Notes under the pieces: generated by a model | Seen by the model: the letters and a program-made list of their open reading frames with translations, nothing else | Databases searched by the model: none | What the model was told of the DNA's origin: nothing | Part shown: one piece after another, positions 11,118 to 22,497 of the stretch | How positions within the stretch are numbered: position 1 is the stretch's first letter | Layout of the letters: every line of letters starts with the position of its first letter | Translations under genes and position numbers: made by a program | Assembly (NCBI GenBank): GCA_026874595.1 | Contig: CM049307.1 | Coordinates: 34,762,862-34,826,861, forward strand | DNA length: 64,000 nucleotides | From: Sipunculus nudus | Taxonomy: Eukaryota > Annelida > Sipuncula > Golfingiida > Sipunculidae | Direction: 5' to 3'

Positions 11118-11262
11118 CCATTGGTCAGCCACTCAGCCAGCCACAACTTTGTTAAACAAGCCATCATCATTTTTCTAACGGCTCAGCCGGCTCAGCCGGC
11201 TAGCCATCCATTTTTCCTTCCAGCCAGCCGATTTACTGGTCAACGGCTGGCTCCCAGGTCTG
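11118..11262 (-). repeat. hAT right terminal and subterminal repeats
   Basis: CAGCCAGCC and CGGCTCAGCCGG motifs cluster before the 14-bp terminal repeat GGCTCCCAGGTCTG. They are related to, but not identical with, the GCCGCCG motifs of the left end, so the two ends are asymmetric. Confidence 0.75.
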
Positions 11263-11270
11263 GCAGTGAC

Positions 11271-12071
11271 AAATAGGGACATGCCCCCTAAGACAGGATA
11301 TGGCTAATTCAGCTTCTCATGAAGATGGAGGAAATAAAGGACTTGCTGGCACAGGCGGTTACCCGTTTGTGCAGGCAAGCGTGATTTAGCTGGACACTCA
11401 TTAGCATGAACGAAACTGACTATCCCCACTTTGTTAGATAATGTTAAATCATCCAAAGCAGTTGATTAAAGATCAAATTCTAATTCAAAATGTGTCGAAT
11501 GCAACCATTTTTTCTGTCTTTTCATGTCTCTGTAATATTTTTTTAAACACAGCATGATAAATGTAATAATCACGTATCATGATGATTGGCAATTAAAAAC
11601 ACTATGTCTAGTGCATACAGAGCTGTGTTGAATGAATGGGCTTGTCCGGTTGGACTCTAGGGGGCACTAGTTGTTTGCCTGTAGTTTTTCAAGCAGGCAG
11701 TTGTTTACTGCCTCCATGCACAAGAGTATCGGAATTAGTGATATCCCGTATAAGCTAGCAGCCTGCCATGCCAGTGGTCACAGCTTTTCCTGTAAACATG
11801 GGTGCACACCTCATTTCTGGGAGTGAAAAAAAACACTTTGCAGTATATAATCAAATTCAATTTATTAAAGGGGCCCAATTACCTACATGACTTTTATAAA
11901 CTAAAGAAAATTCTTTAGAGTTTTTATAAAAAAAAAGGCCAGAAAACTTGGATACATTTGCACACAGGCTGCTTGTTTTGTAAAGGTGGGGGTTTATAGT
12001 CTGATACCACAGACAATGTCAGTCTCATCTGACTTTACACTTTGCCTTCCTGGTCTTTCAGGCTTGTTGAT
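11271..12071. other. Gene-free duplicated stretch right of the hAT insertion
   Basis: Continues the copy A/B match (counterpart 21453-22256). No gene or element end recognised. Confidence 0.5.
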
Positions 12072-12312
12072 TCTTGTAGCTTTTCTCGGCTCCCTGGGTG
12101 AGCATATAACCCAAGCAGCCATATCAGGAGCTAGAAAGTTATTCATTATACATTTGCCTTCCTCCAATGACCAGTACCCATTCACTCCTGGGTCAAGAGA
12201 GTGCATCCTTGTGGTAAAAACTTTGCCTACGAGTCTTAGCTAAAATGGCGGTCAGAACGGGACACAAACCCACAAGTCCAGCACTCTATAGATCCATTAC
12301 ACCACCACATTG
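12072..12312 (-). mobile_element. tRNA-derived SINE, minus orientation (copy A)
   Basis: Same family as 4738-5008 but inverted. Read on the minus strand it has a tRNA-like head (GTGGTGGTGTAATGG), a box B (GTGGGTTTGTGTCCC), the shared body (CCCAGGAGTGAATGGGTA) and the 3' end GAGAAAAGCTACAAG. Confidence 0.7.
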
Positions 12313-13535
12313 TTTATATCAACATGTTTATAATATGTATATAATATGTGCTAAAATAATCAAAACAAATTCAACATGGACATCTGGCAGCAAGTCAGAT
12401 AAGCCAGATTTTTGCAAACTGCATTTTGCAACAAGTGACCTTTGCATTCATGCATTCATGCAAACTACCAGCTTAGGTTACATGTTTTCCTATTTGTCAA
12501 CATTGCTGTGTTTACAATCATGCTGTTGATAAACAAGTTCACAGAGGCCTTATAAAATCTTTTCAAACCAGCATAACAGAGGAAGCCAGAAATCACATAA
12601 ATTCTTGTTCAAAAGGTAAATGAATGGGCACAAGGGTGTGAAATTCCTTTGTCTGACTCGTCCGACACAGGAATTTTTTAACACAGACATTTTATGCCAC
12701 TTACTCGTCTGTGGACAAGCAGAAAATACAAAATAATATTCACTGAAAAATGTGTAAAGAATATGCCAATGAGAATGTATCCTTTATCGATTACGCGTAG
12801 AATGCGTTTTTTGCTCCAATTCATGTGAACAGCGTGTTCTGTGTTGATAAACATAGAGGCCGATATTGTTTGCTGACGATAGACTAGTTCCCCTCTACTA
12901 CAAAGTTGCTTTTGTTATTTCTCTATGGATGTGATGACAAAGTTAGGAGCAAGGGAACAAGTCTATGCTGGTGTCAACTTCTGCAATCATCAGATCATCA
13001 GCAACATCCCAATTCACCAACATGCCAACCGCCGTCTTTATGCCAAATTTAGACATTTAGTTCACATCAGGTTCTGAACTTGTGAAAAATAACCAAGGAT
13101 ATCATATTTTAGGAAAAGGGTAGCATCTTTGAAAATGGTTGGCATCCATCCAGCATTGGCAATCATTGAGGCAGAGAGCAGGAACCACTTCAGTCGCCCT
13201 CACAATGATTCAGTTTATATCAGCCGCTGCGAGCACCATGGCATTTCAAACAACTGTGGCTCATGTGTGCCCATAATGGTATATTCAAATGAAAAATGAT
13301 GTTTAAGATATTGGCAATTGTAACTTTTTAATGCCATGTAATTTATTCTTTAGCAAAAATAAAGTCTGGCAATTGCCAGAGCATTCTCAAGGTTTGTTAT
13401 GCATTAGAACCTGTGTGTGGTCTGTTCCATCAAGGGGATGCCCAAAGATCCATGTCTGCATGCATGTAACGCGGTGTTGGTATCCAGGCACAGCGAACAG
13501 AAAAACAGAGTGCGGTAACTATGGCTAGCATGATT
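12313..13535. other. Gene-free duplicated stretch
   Basis: Matches 22498-23725 in copy B. Short open frames are not shared in length between the copies and carry no motif, so none is called as a gene. Confidence 0.5.
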
Positions 13536-13735
13536 AACAAGGCCTACAGGCCTAATGCAAACCTGTGCAAAGTTTGGGAGTATGAATGGAGGATTATTTT
13601 AAAAATTGATCCTCTTATGTCCTGCATATCTACCTTAGTATTATGATTTCAGCAAAATGGATGTTTTGGACCTGCAAGTTTTGGACTAGGACATTTTAAA
13701 ACTAGAATATGGGTAGTAAACATGCGACTACATGT

Positions 13736-15627
13736 ATCCGCCAAAATCAGAGTGAGACGGGTGAAGTGAGGCATGGATTGAGTGGCAAGGGGAAATAGAG
13801 TGAGGTGTGCATATTAGCATTGATGCCTGCAGCTGAAATGTGTATGTAGGTTGCACAATCTACCACAAAATCCAGAAAGCTGTCCAAGTTGTATACATAT
13901 GCAAAATTTTAGGCAGATAATTTTAACCACTACTTGTATATGAGTGATTTTATCCCACAGCAGACAAACAGAAGGACGCTGTCCAAAAATGGTGGCAGGT
14001 GGGGCCACCAATTTTGTATATAAATAAGAGCTATATGAGATCTATACATACGCAAAATTTCAGGGGGATATGTCAAACCAGTCCTGAGATATAAGCCTGA
14101 ATGTCTGCAGCGTAAACATAAAAGTAGGTGGTGCCACCTGCCACATAATCGAGAAAGCTATCCAAGATGTGTAAACATGCATAATTTTAGGCAAATATGT
14201 CAAACCACTGCCGAGATATGAGTGATTTTATCCCATGGCAGACAAACAGACAGATGCTGTGCAAAAATGGTAGCAGGTGGCGCCACCAATTTTGTGTATG
14301 ATTAAGAGCTATGTGAGATCTATACACATGCAAAATTTCAGGGGGATATGTCAAACCAGTCCTGAGATATTAGCCTGAATGTCTGCAGCGTAAACATAAA
14401 TGTAGGTGGTGCCACCTGCCACAAAATCGAGAAAGCTAACTAAGATGCATAAACATGCAAAGTTTTAGGCAGATAATTCAAACCATTACTGAGATATGAG
14501 TGATTGTAGCCCACGGCAGACAAACATACGGACGCTGTGCAAAAATGGTGGCAGGTGACACCACCAATTTTGTGTATGATTAAGAGCTATGTGAGATCTA
14601 TACACATGAAAAATTTCAGGGAGATATGTCAAACCAGTCCTGAGATATAAGCCTGAATGTCTGTAGCAGATACATAAATGTAGGTGGCGTCACCTGCCAC
14701 AAAATCCAGAAAGCTATCCAAGATGTATAAACCTGCAAAAGTTTAGGCAGATATGTCAAACCACTGCCGAGATATCAGTGATTTTTCCAACGGCAAACAA
14801 ACAGACAGATGCTGTGCAAAAATGATTGCAGGTGGCGCCACCAATTCTGCGTATGATAAAGAGCTATGTGAGATCTATAAACATGCAAAATTTTTGCCAA
14901 ATCGGTCAAATGGTTCCCGAGATATGAGCTTGGATGTCTGCAGCTTAAATGTGAATGTAGGTGGCGCCACCTGTCATAAAATCAAGAAAGCTGTCCAAGA
15001 TGTATATACAGTGGAACCCCACAATTACGACCACCTTGGGGACTGACCAAAGTGGTCGTATTTTGGAGGTGGTCGTATTTGTGAAACTCTAAGTTACCTG
15101 GATCGTGTATTTAGGACCAAAAATAGTGGTCATAATTGTGGGGTGGTCGCAATTGCGGGGTGGTCGCAATTGCAGGGTGGTCCCAAGGCGGGGTTCCACT
15201 GTACATGCAAAATTTCAGGTGGATAAATCAAACCAATGCAGAGATATGAGTGTTTTTATCCCAAGGCAGATGAACAGATGGACGCTGTGCAAAAATGGTT
15301 GCAGGTGGCACCACAATTATTAGTGTATATTATAAAGCTATCCAAGGGCTACCTTTGTGCAAAATTTTTAGCCTGATCGGTCAAACGGTTCCCGAAATAT
15401 GTGGGATTATGTGTGGAAACAGACGCACAAATGAATGCTGGGCAGAGAGGAAAGGTCAGAGGTCAACCTAAAATGAGGGCACAGCAGTTCACATGTGACC
15501 CGATCATAATTCCAAATTTTAAAAAAAATTCTGCCCAGTGGTTACAGTGGAGTTCTCCGGAAACCTATGTGGCGGTGGCGTCGGCGTCCAACTGAAAACA
15601 TAGTGTCCACAAAACTCTGTTTGTAGC
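13736..15627 (+). mobile_element. Family-4 tandem-core element, copy A2
   Basis: The head GTATCCGCCAAAA (13736-13748) is the exact inverse complement of the TTTTGGCGGATAC in well-preserved family-4 tails. Core units follow with palindromes near 13996, 14124, 14276, 14404, 14553, 14683, 14832 and 14958, a composite period near 280 bp made of two alternating half-units. The tail at 15604-15627 (GTGTCCACAAAACTCTGTTTGTAG) is decayed. It is interrupted by a TA-flanked inverted-repeat element at 15007-15203. Confidence 0.65.
15007..15203. mobile_element. Short TA-target inverted-repeat element (pogo/mariner-like MITE)
   Basis: TACAGTGGAACCCC at the left and GGGGTTCCACTGTA at the right are inverse complements with TA at both outer ends. 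The insertion splits a core unit: the flanks GATGTATA and CATGCAAAATTTCAGG join up in neighbouring units. The internal GGTGGTCGCAATTGCGGG motif is tandemly repeated. TA target and CAGTGGAACC-type ends are typical of Tc1/mariner/pogo MITEs; the superfamily is inferred. Confidence 0.75.
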
Positions 15628-17134
15628 TCGCACCACCAGTCTTGTATACAACAAAGACATATATACATATGCCCAATGTTAGACTGATATGTCAAACCCC
15701 TCCTGTGAAATAAGCACGGACATACACTGTGCAAAAATTATTGTAGGTGGGGCCACCAGTCTTATACATTATAAAGCAACCTGATATGTATAAACATGCC
15801 CAATTTTAGGCTGATGTATGAAATTCCTCTGTAGAAATAAGAAGGCACTGCAAAAGTCAATGTAGGTGGCACCACCTGTCTTGTAAATGAGAATACCATC
15901 AAAGACACATACACAGGTCAAAATATCAAGCCAATACATCAAACTTCCCTAGAGTTTGATGCACTGGGCTGAACAGGCTTAGGTGAGTAAGGCAGTTCGA
16001 GTGAACTGTGACAAATTGCTGCCTCAAGCTACTGCACTGAGTGAACTCATGACCTGCACCTGGCTAGACTGAGTGAACTTTTGACCTGTACCTGGCTGCA
16101 CTGAGTGAACTCTTGACCTGTTGCATAATCTGACACAGTTGGCAGTCTGCCAAAGCTATAAACAGATCCAGGCTGAACTTTGGTGCCAAATCTGATGCAG
16201 TGAGCAGTCTGCCAAAGCTATAAATAGAATGCAGCTACTGCACTGAGTGAACTCTTGGCCCATACTTGGGTGCACTTCTTCCAATCCTGGCACTGTGCCA
16301 AAACTATTTATAGAGCTGACATCATCCTGGCTAATGGCCAACATCAAGGCACTGGCAATTTGCCAATGGTAAACCAAGTGCTGCCATCTGTACACAAAAG
16401 TGGTCCCTACTTGAAATAAATTTGAAATTAATTTTCCTAATACAAAATGTTTTCAGCTGACCTTTTATAAAAAAAATCAGGAATATATGTAAAATTATTA
16501 CAGATGCGTACTGAATGCAAAATTAAAATACAGATATATCTCATTGATGGCAATATTTTGAATTAAGTTGAGTAGGGATACCAATAATTTATAATCCATG
16601 TACAGTTGTCTTTATATAGCCACAGACAGTGGAATATCCATGATTGTAACATTGTCTGGTATGATGAATAAATTAAATCATAAATCTGAATTTTTTAAAA
16701 GCTTTTAAAAAAGCTTTCTTGTCAATATTAACCAAAGATAACCTGAAATCTAAATGTCTAGTGGCATGATGTAATAGATGCTGATAAACTGGTGCCAGGC
16801 TAGATGTAACAGCATCACACAGCTAACATATATGGTAAAATGACTCAACTCAATCTCCATAATTCAGCCAAAAATCATTCATGTGGAACCATTAATGACA
16901 ATTATTATAAGAATTATTGTAGGGATTATTCTTGTAAAATATTTAACAAACTGGCTTCAGTGGCATCAGTCGAAAAACATTTCGCAGGTTTATAACTCAT
17001 ATAGGAAGATACAGCAAACTGGCTAAGTTCAGCTTCCTGTAACTCAGCCAAAAAGCACTGAACCAAAACCATTTCAACAAACTTGAATTATCATCATCTG
17101 AGAATGATTAATGTGTGAGATTTAAGAATTTAAG

Positions 17135-17242
17135 ATGATCCTAGGGTAGAGCTTTTTTAAGTTTATTCAAATGGTCTCTATTTTTGAAGAGATTATTAGA
17201 GACCATTTGAATAAACTTAAAAAAGCTCTACCCTAGGATCAT
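17135..17242. repeat. Perfect 46-bp inverted repeat with 16-base spacer
   Basis: 17135-17180 and 17197-17242 are exact inverse complements. The right arm is the sequence expected from copy B (27530-27562). The left arm replaces about 130 bases that are still present in copy B, so the hairpin arose in copy A after the duplication. Confidence 0.9.
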
Positions 17243-18420
17243 TTCTGTGCGATATTAAACAATTTGGCCAAATTGTTTTAGAAAAGAAGTTTTTTGTAGC
17301 CCTCAGTGTGATACAGGCACTGATGACCCCGTACAAAAAAGGCTGATGCAGGTGGCGCCACCAATACCACAATTTCAGATATGACCTATGTGACCAACAT
17401 TGGCATTGAATTTGGTGATGATAGCTCCAGCTGTTTCTGAGATTGAAATTTTAATATGCATTTTTAGACGGATGACAAAGTTCAACCTCCTGTAACTTGG
17501 CCAAAAATCTCCGAACTGGAACCATTCAAACAAATTTGAGAGAGATTGTTCCAGGGATCATTTCTGTGAAATATTGGACAATTTGGCTTGACAATTTCGG
17601 AGAAGAAGATTTTTAAAGCTTTTTTAGCTTTTTTCCTATAAAATCAAAGAAAATGCAGTTAGAAAAAAATAAACTATTTCCGATAGAATTTTTCAGCTGA
17701 CTTATTATTTGCAAAACTTTTGGTGATGCTAGCCCCTGCCATTTTTGAGATAGCTATGGTTATTGTACAGACGACACACGACGTACGACGGATGCCGCTG
17801 CACCATCGCATAAGCTCACAGGTTTGCTAAAAATGCTAATATTTCTGTTCAGTATGTAACAATGTGAGCACTCCAGGAGAAAAGAATGAATCATATCTCA
17901 TTCAGATTTTTACAAGTTTTTACTTTGCAACTTGCTTAATGCTTCAACCTGAAGCAGCGATAATAATCAGGTCTTCAAGCTTAAAGGGCCATATTAAACA
18001 GACTTATATTGATTTTAGTTATTTTCAATGTAGCCCGATTGAATCGGACTCAATATTATTAGGCCCACCAGGTCCACGAGTTAAGATTTGTGCCCTGCAA
18101 ACAGACACCCAGATGGCCGGGCGCCTGGATGCCCTGATGGGAGACAGACAATGTGCCATTCCTATACCTCAGTTGACCTTCAGTCAGCTGAGCTAAAAAT
18201 TGTAATTGTAGTAAAAGTGAGACTGCTAACCCATGACAGAAGCCATGCCTCTAGGCTAAAAAGGTTCAGTAGAAAAAGAAGGTTGTAATTATATAAATGT
18301 TGTTTTTTTGTTAAGTTGTTTTACATCTCATTATCAGGCCTTTGCTTCCTTTTCAGCTTAAGTGTCAAATTGTGTGGGACAGATGGTGGAACAAACTATA
18401 AACATCTAATACGACAAGGG

Positions 18421-18846
18421 ACTTCGTGTATCCACAAAAATCAGTATAGAAGGGGTGAAGTAAGGCATGGTGGCAAGGGGAAATAGTTAGATGTGTTACA
18501 TATAAGCATGGATGTCTGCCAATTAAACATGCTTGAAGGTGGCACCACCTATTATTTGAAAAAGAAACTATCCAAGATGTATGCACATACAAAGGTTCAG
18601 GTGGAAAAGTCTAACCACTGCCAAGATATGAGTGATTTTATCCCACAGCAGACAAACAGATGGACGCTGTGACGCACTGGACAAAGGAAAAATCATAGGT
18701 CAACGCAAAATGGTTAGACACCAGTTCACATGTGTAAGTTTCAGAAAAATTGGTCCAGTAGTCTCAGAGGAGTTCTCCGGAAACCAATACAGCGGCAGGA
18801 CCCGGTCAGAAACACAGTATCCGCAAAACTTTGTTTTGGCGGATAC
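18421..18846 (+). mobile_element. Family-4 element, internally deleted (copy B1)
   Basis: Counterpart of 2106-3245. The head region (GTATCCACAAAAATCAG, 18427) and the tail hairpin (18817-18846, here a better match: GTATCCGCAAAAC against GTTTTGGCGGATAC) are kept. The array has collapsed between ACAGATGGACGCTGT and GACGCACTGG at about 18670. Confidence 0.65.
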
Positions 18847-18861
18847 AATTACTACTGACTA

Positions 18862-19150
18862 TGTGGTGAAAATGACAACCAAACATCTGGTGAAAATAAC
18901 AACTAAACATCTGGTGAAAATGACAACCACACAGCTGGTGAAAATGACAACTAAACATACGGTGAAAATGACATTTAACAGCTGGTGATAAATGACAGCT
19001 AAACATCTGGTGAAAATCACAACCAAACATCTGGTGAAAATCACAAGTAAACATCTTGTGAAAATCACAACCAAACATCTGGTGAAAATCACAACTAAAC
19101 ATCTGGTCAAAATCACAACCAAACATCTTGTGAAAACGTCAACTCAAAAC
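18862..19150. repeat. 24-bp minisatellite, about 12 units (copy B)
   Basis: Unit-by-unit match to 3261-3548, with few substitutions. Open frames on both strands are a consequence of the period. Confidence 0.85.
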
Positions 19151-20335
19151 CTATCTTTGTTTATAAAATATATCATGGAATACCTCAGTCTTGGTTATGT
19201 TGGCTGCTTGTAACCACTATGTAATCATGTCATATTCTGTCACCTCACACTGAATCAGTTTATGGAACAATAAAATAACCACAGGGCCATCTCGGATCAG
19301 GTTGCAGAACAATTAGAAATCTGAGGGCTTGATAAAATAACCACGTAGAACAATACAATAATAAAAGGGCTGATTTATCTGTCATCATATGATGATATAT
19401 ATTTAAATATCTATCCCAATATATTATATATTATATATAAATATTCTATTCTAATATTTAAATTATATCCGGATACAAAATACTAAATTTATTTATAGGT
19501 ATACTTTACACATCACAAAATTCATGCAAAACACAAGGAATGTTTAATTTTAAATTACCATTTACATGAACTAATTTGCCTAGTGAACAAATCAAGAAAC
19601 CTGGTATCTAAAATTAACACGTTTAATATAATTTTAACTCTTTGACAAATAATGCATGTACTTTATGAGATATGATGCTCCTCATGCTTTCTGTCCACTC
19701 TGATTTTCAGAAGTGAAAGTCCCAGTGTGTGTATTCATTATTGAAGTTCTTGTGTTCCAGTAAACACCTCTGAATTATGCCCAAGTTCGTCATGTGTGAC
19801 CAGTATTCATTGTTGCAACTTGGTCAACCTTAGCAAATATTCAAGTGACTGGTCTCTACCATGTTTATACGGTTTACATGACAAATAACCATCACCAAGA
19901 ACTGTCTATATCATATGAATAAACTTACTACTTACCAACAGGAGGAACCAATTATTAATTGATATGTAACAGTTGTAATCATTTGGTACTGTGATGTATT
20001 CTGAACTGTGGACATTCAGATAATACACTGCCTTTTTACTACAAACTAAGTGAACACATACAAAGCTGTGCTGTGTTGATATTAACACAGATCAATAGGG
20101 CCAAGGTGAAGAAGACTTCTTATGAAGTATGTCTGTGGCGGTATCTACTTGTATATCAATAAATGAACAGTGAACACAATGTGTCTCCAGACAGGTATCA
20201 CAGCACAAACACTGAATAGGACAATAAATACAGCTGGTGTATGTTAACTTAGCAGTGTATTGTATAATATACCATTCACTGCATTTAACAATAACATAGA
20301 ACCTGAAAGTTACTAACAACAACCTGTCAAACTTG
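19151..20335. other. Gene-free duplicated stretch (copy B)
   Basis: Counterpart of 3549-4737. Nothing recognisable beyond AT-rich sequence. Confidence 0.5.
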
Positions 20336-20609
20336 GAGCATGGTGGTATAATGGTGGTATAATGGTTAAAGGAGCTGGACTTGGGTAATTGCGCAAGGTT
20401 GTGGGTTTGCATCCCGATGTAACAGCTGTCTGCGCTAAGACTCCTAGGCAAAGTCTTTACCACAAGGATGCACTCTCTTGACCCAGGAGTGAATGGGTAT
20501 TGATCATGGGTGGAAGGCAAATGTAGAACGAATAACCTTCTAGTGCCTGTTATGGCTGCTTGGTTTGTATGCTCCCCAGGGAGCCAGGAAAAGCTACAAA
20601 TTATCACAT
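20336..20609 (+). mobile_element. tRNA-derived SINE, plus orientation (copy B)
   Basis: Counterpart of 4738-5008. Same box-A-like and box-B-like motifs and body. Confidence 0.7.
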
Positions 20610-22256
20610 ATCAAGTAAACTTGCATTACTCCTTGCCCTGTTAATTGACAACAAAAGCCTTTTTCAAATTTTATCACAAAATTGCCCAAATATCACTCCA
20701 TTAAATTGTTAATAATAGCTCTAGGTATAAGTCTTAATAAATATAGCAACAAATCTGCATCAAAAGAGGCACTTATTTCTGCATGAACATGGAGACATGT
20801 CCTATTATTTATAAACAAAACATAAAGCACCCCAATATGGACTGGTCTTGGATACCAGCACGGCAGCAGTTGAACCAAATGATTACTTTTCTCACAAAAA
20901 CTGGTGCTGAGGAAAAGTGAGGACTTATTTTGCACTGCCTTACTCCATATTTAAGTATATATATATAACTGCAGTACAAGTGAAACATGACTTTTTAATA
21001 TTTTTTTATAAAAATATTTTTATCTGACCCTTGGATTAGCTGTTCCGGCAATTGTGACTGGTATCATGACTCCCAGGCCCAGTCCATTGATTTAAGAGAA
21101 GCCTGTGTGTCATGTTTTCATGGCTACATTGCCACATATGTTGTCTTACAAACAGCTTGAATATGGTTCACAAACACATACATCCATAACAAGGGGATTT
21201 TTACAGCCTTTCTCAGCAATTTTTACCCATATTTCTTTAATATATATGCAGGATAAGTCAGAAATCCTACAGAAAATGAAAAGACTGGAACTATCATCAT
21301 GATTCTAATGATTTATTTATAATAATTTATTCAAATTTTATATATTAAGAATTTGAACAAATGACCAATGCAACACAGTTTAAGTAATTATGACTGAGAA
21401 ATTACAATTCTGTGTTTGAACAGTTAACCACCACTGCACACTGAGCAGTGACAAATAGGGACATGCCCCCTAAGACAGGATATGGCTCATTCAGCTTCTC
21501 ATGAAGATGGAGGAAATAAAGGACTTGCTGGCACAGGCGGTTACCCATTCGTGCAGGCAAGCGTGATTTAGCTGGACACTCATTAGCATGAACGAAACTG
21601 ACTATCCCCACTTTGTTAGATAATGTTAAATCATCCAAAGCAGTTGATTAAAGATCAAATTCTAATTCAAAATGTGTCGAATGCAACAATTTTTTCTGTC
21701 TTTTCATGTTTCTGTAATATTTTTTTAAACACAGCATAATAAATATAATAATCAAGTATCATGATGATTGGCAATTAAAAACACTATGTCTAGTGCATAC
21801 AGAGCTGTGTTGAATGAATGGGCTTGTCCGGTTGGACTCTAGGGGACACTAGTTGTTTGCCTGTAGTTTTTCAAGCAGGCAGTTGTTTACTGCCTCCATG
21901 CACGAGAGTATCGGAATTAGTGATATCCCGTATTAGCTAGCAGCCTGCCATGCCAGTGATCACAGCTTTTCCTGTAAACATGGATGCACACCTCATCTCT
22001 GGGAGTGAAAAAAAAGCACTTTGCAGTATATAATCAAATTCAATTTATTAAAGGGGCCCAATTACCTACATGACTTTTATAAACTAAAGAAAATCCTTTA
22101 GAGTTTTTATAAAAAAAAAAGGCCAGAAAACTTGGATACATCTGCACACAGGCTGCTTGTTTTGTAATGGTGGGGGTTTATAGTCTGATACAACAGACAA
22201 TGTCAGTCTCATCTGACTTTACACTTTGCCTTCCTGGTCTTTCAGGCTTGTTGATT
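20610..22256. other. Gene-free duplicated stretch with the empty hAT target
   Basis: Continuous counterpart of 5009-5844 plus 11271-12071. A single GCAGTGAC (21445-21452) marks the unoccupied insertion site. No gene recognised. Confidence 0.6.
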
Positions 22257-22497
22257 CTTGTAGCTTTTCTCGGCTCCCTGGGTGAGCATATAACCCAAGA
22301 AGCCATATCAGGCACTAGAAAGTTATTCATTATACATTTGCCTTCCTCCAATGTCCAGTACCCATTCACTCCTGGGTCAAGAGAGTGCACCCTTGTGGTT
22401 AAAACTTTGCCTACGAGTCTTAGCTCAAATGGCGGTCAGAACGGGACACGAACCCACAAGTCCAGCACTCTATAGATCCATTACACCACCACATTGT
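22257..22497 (-). mobile_element. tRNA-derived SINE, minus orientation (copy B)
   Basis: Counterpart of 12072-12312. Its box B on the minus strand (GTGGGTTCGTGTCCC) is closer to consensus than in copy A. Confidence 0.7.

Larger units (their letters stand above)
5853..11262 (+). mobile_element. Complete hAT-superfamily DNA transposon (5,410 bp)
   Basis: The ends are perfect 14-bp inverted repeats (CAGACCTGGGAGCC at 5853-5866, complement at 11249-11262). They are flanked by an 8-bp direct repeat GCAGTGAC (5845-5852 and 11263-11270). Copy B has the undisturbed target CTGAGCAGTGACAAATAG at 21441-21458 with a single GCAGTGAC. Eight-bp target duplications and CAG-starting ends are hAT hallmarks. 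The left subterminal region is packed with GCCGCCGCCG motifs (about 5865-5990) and the right with CAGCCAGCC/CGGCTCAGCCGG (about 11118-11255), the usual place for transposase binding sites. An intact transposase frame lies inside. All parts needed for autonomy are visible; activity is not proven. Confidence 0.95.
13536..17830 (+). mobile_element. Family-2 head/tail element, copy A (with nested family-4 array)
   Basis: Head AACAAGGCCTACAGGCCTAA with GCAAACCTGTG follows at 13536-13567. The tail CATAAGCTCACAGGTTTGCT with AAAAA ends near 17830. The head's subterminal motif (A/G)CAAACCTGTG is the inverse complement of the tail's CACAGGTTTGC. Between them lie a family-4 array, a degenerate ACTGAGTGAACT(C/T)(A/T)TGACCTG tandem segment near 16000-16260, and protein-free AT-rich body. 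The tail is preceded by GACGACACACGACGTACGAC. No coding frame of note. This looks like a non-autonomous Helitron/pearl-type element (inference). Confidence 0.65.
1768..18069 (+). repeat. Segmental duplication, copy A (contains the hAT insertion)
   Basis: From about 1768 the sequence matches 18070 onward in the same order and orientation, base for base apart from scattered substitutions. It does so through a 24-bp minisatellite, two SINEs and a family-2 element, up to about 18069, where copy B starts directly. Copy A differs in three main ways: a 5.4-kb hAT insertion at 5853-11262, about 700 bp of tandem core (2370-3069) that B lacks, and a 46-bp inverted repeat at 17135-17242 where B has roughly 130 bp of other sequence. 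No host gene is recognisable inside the unit. Confidence 0.9.

Noticed and set aside
13820-15400. CRISPR-like regularly spaced repeats
   Set aside because: Units are 130-280 bp, diverged along their whole length and without unique spacers; this is a eukaryotic tandem core.
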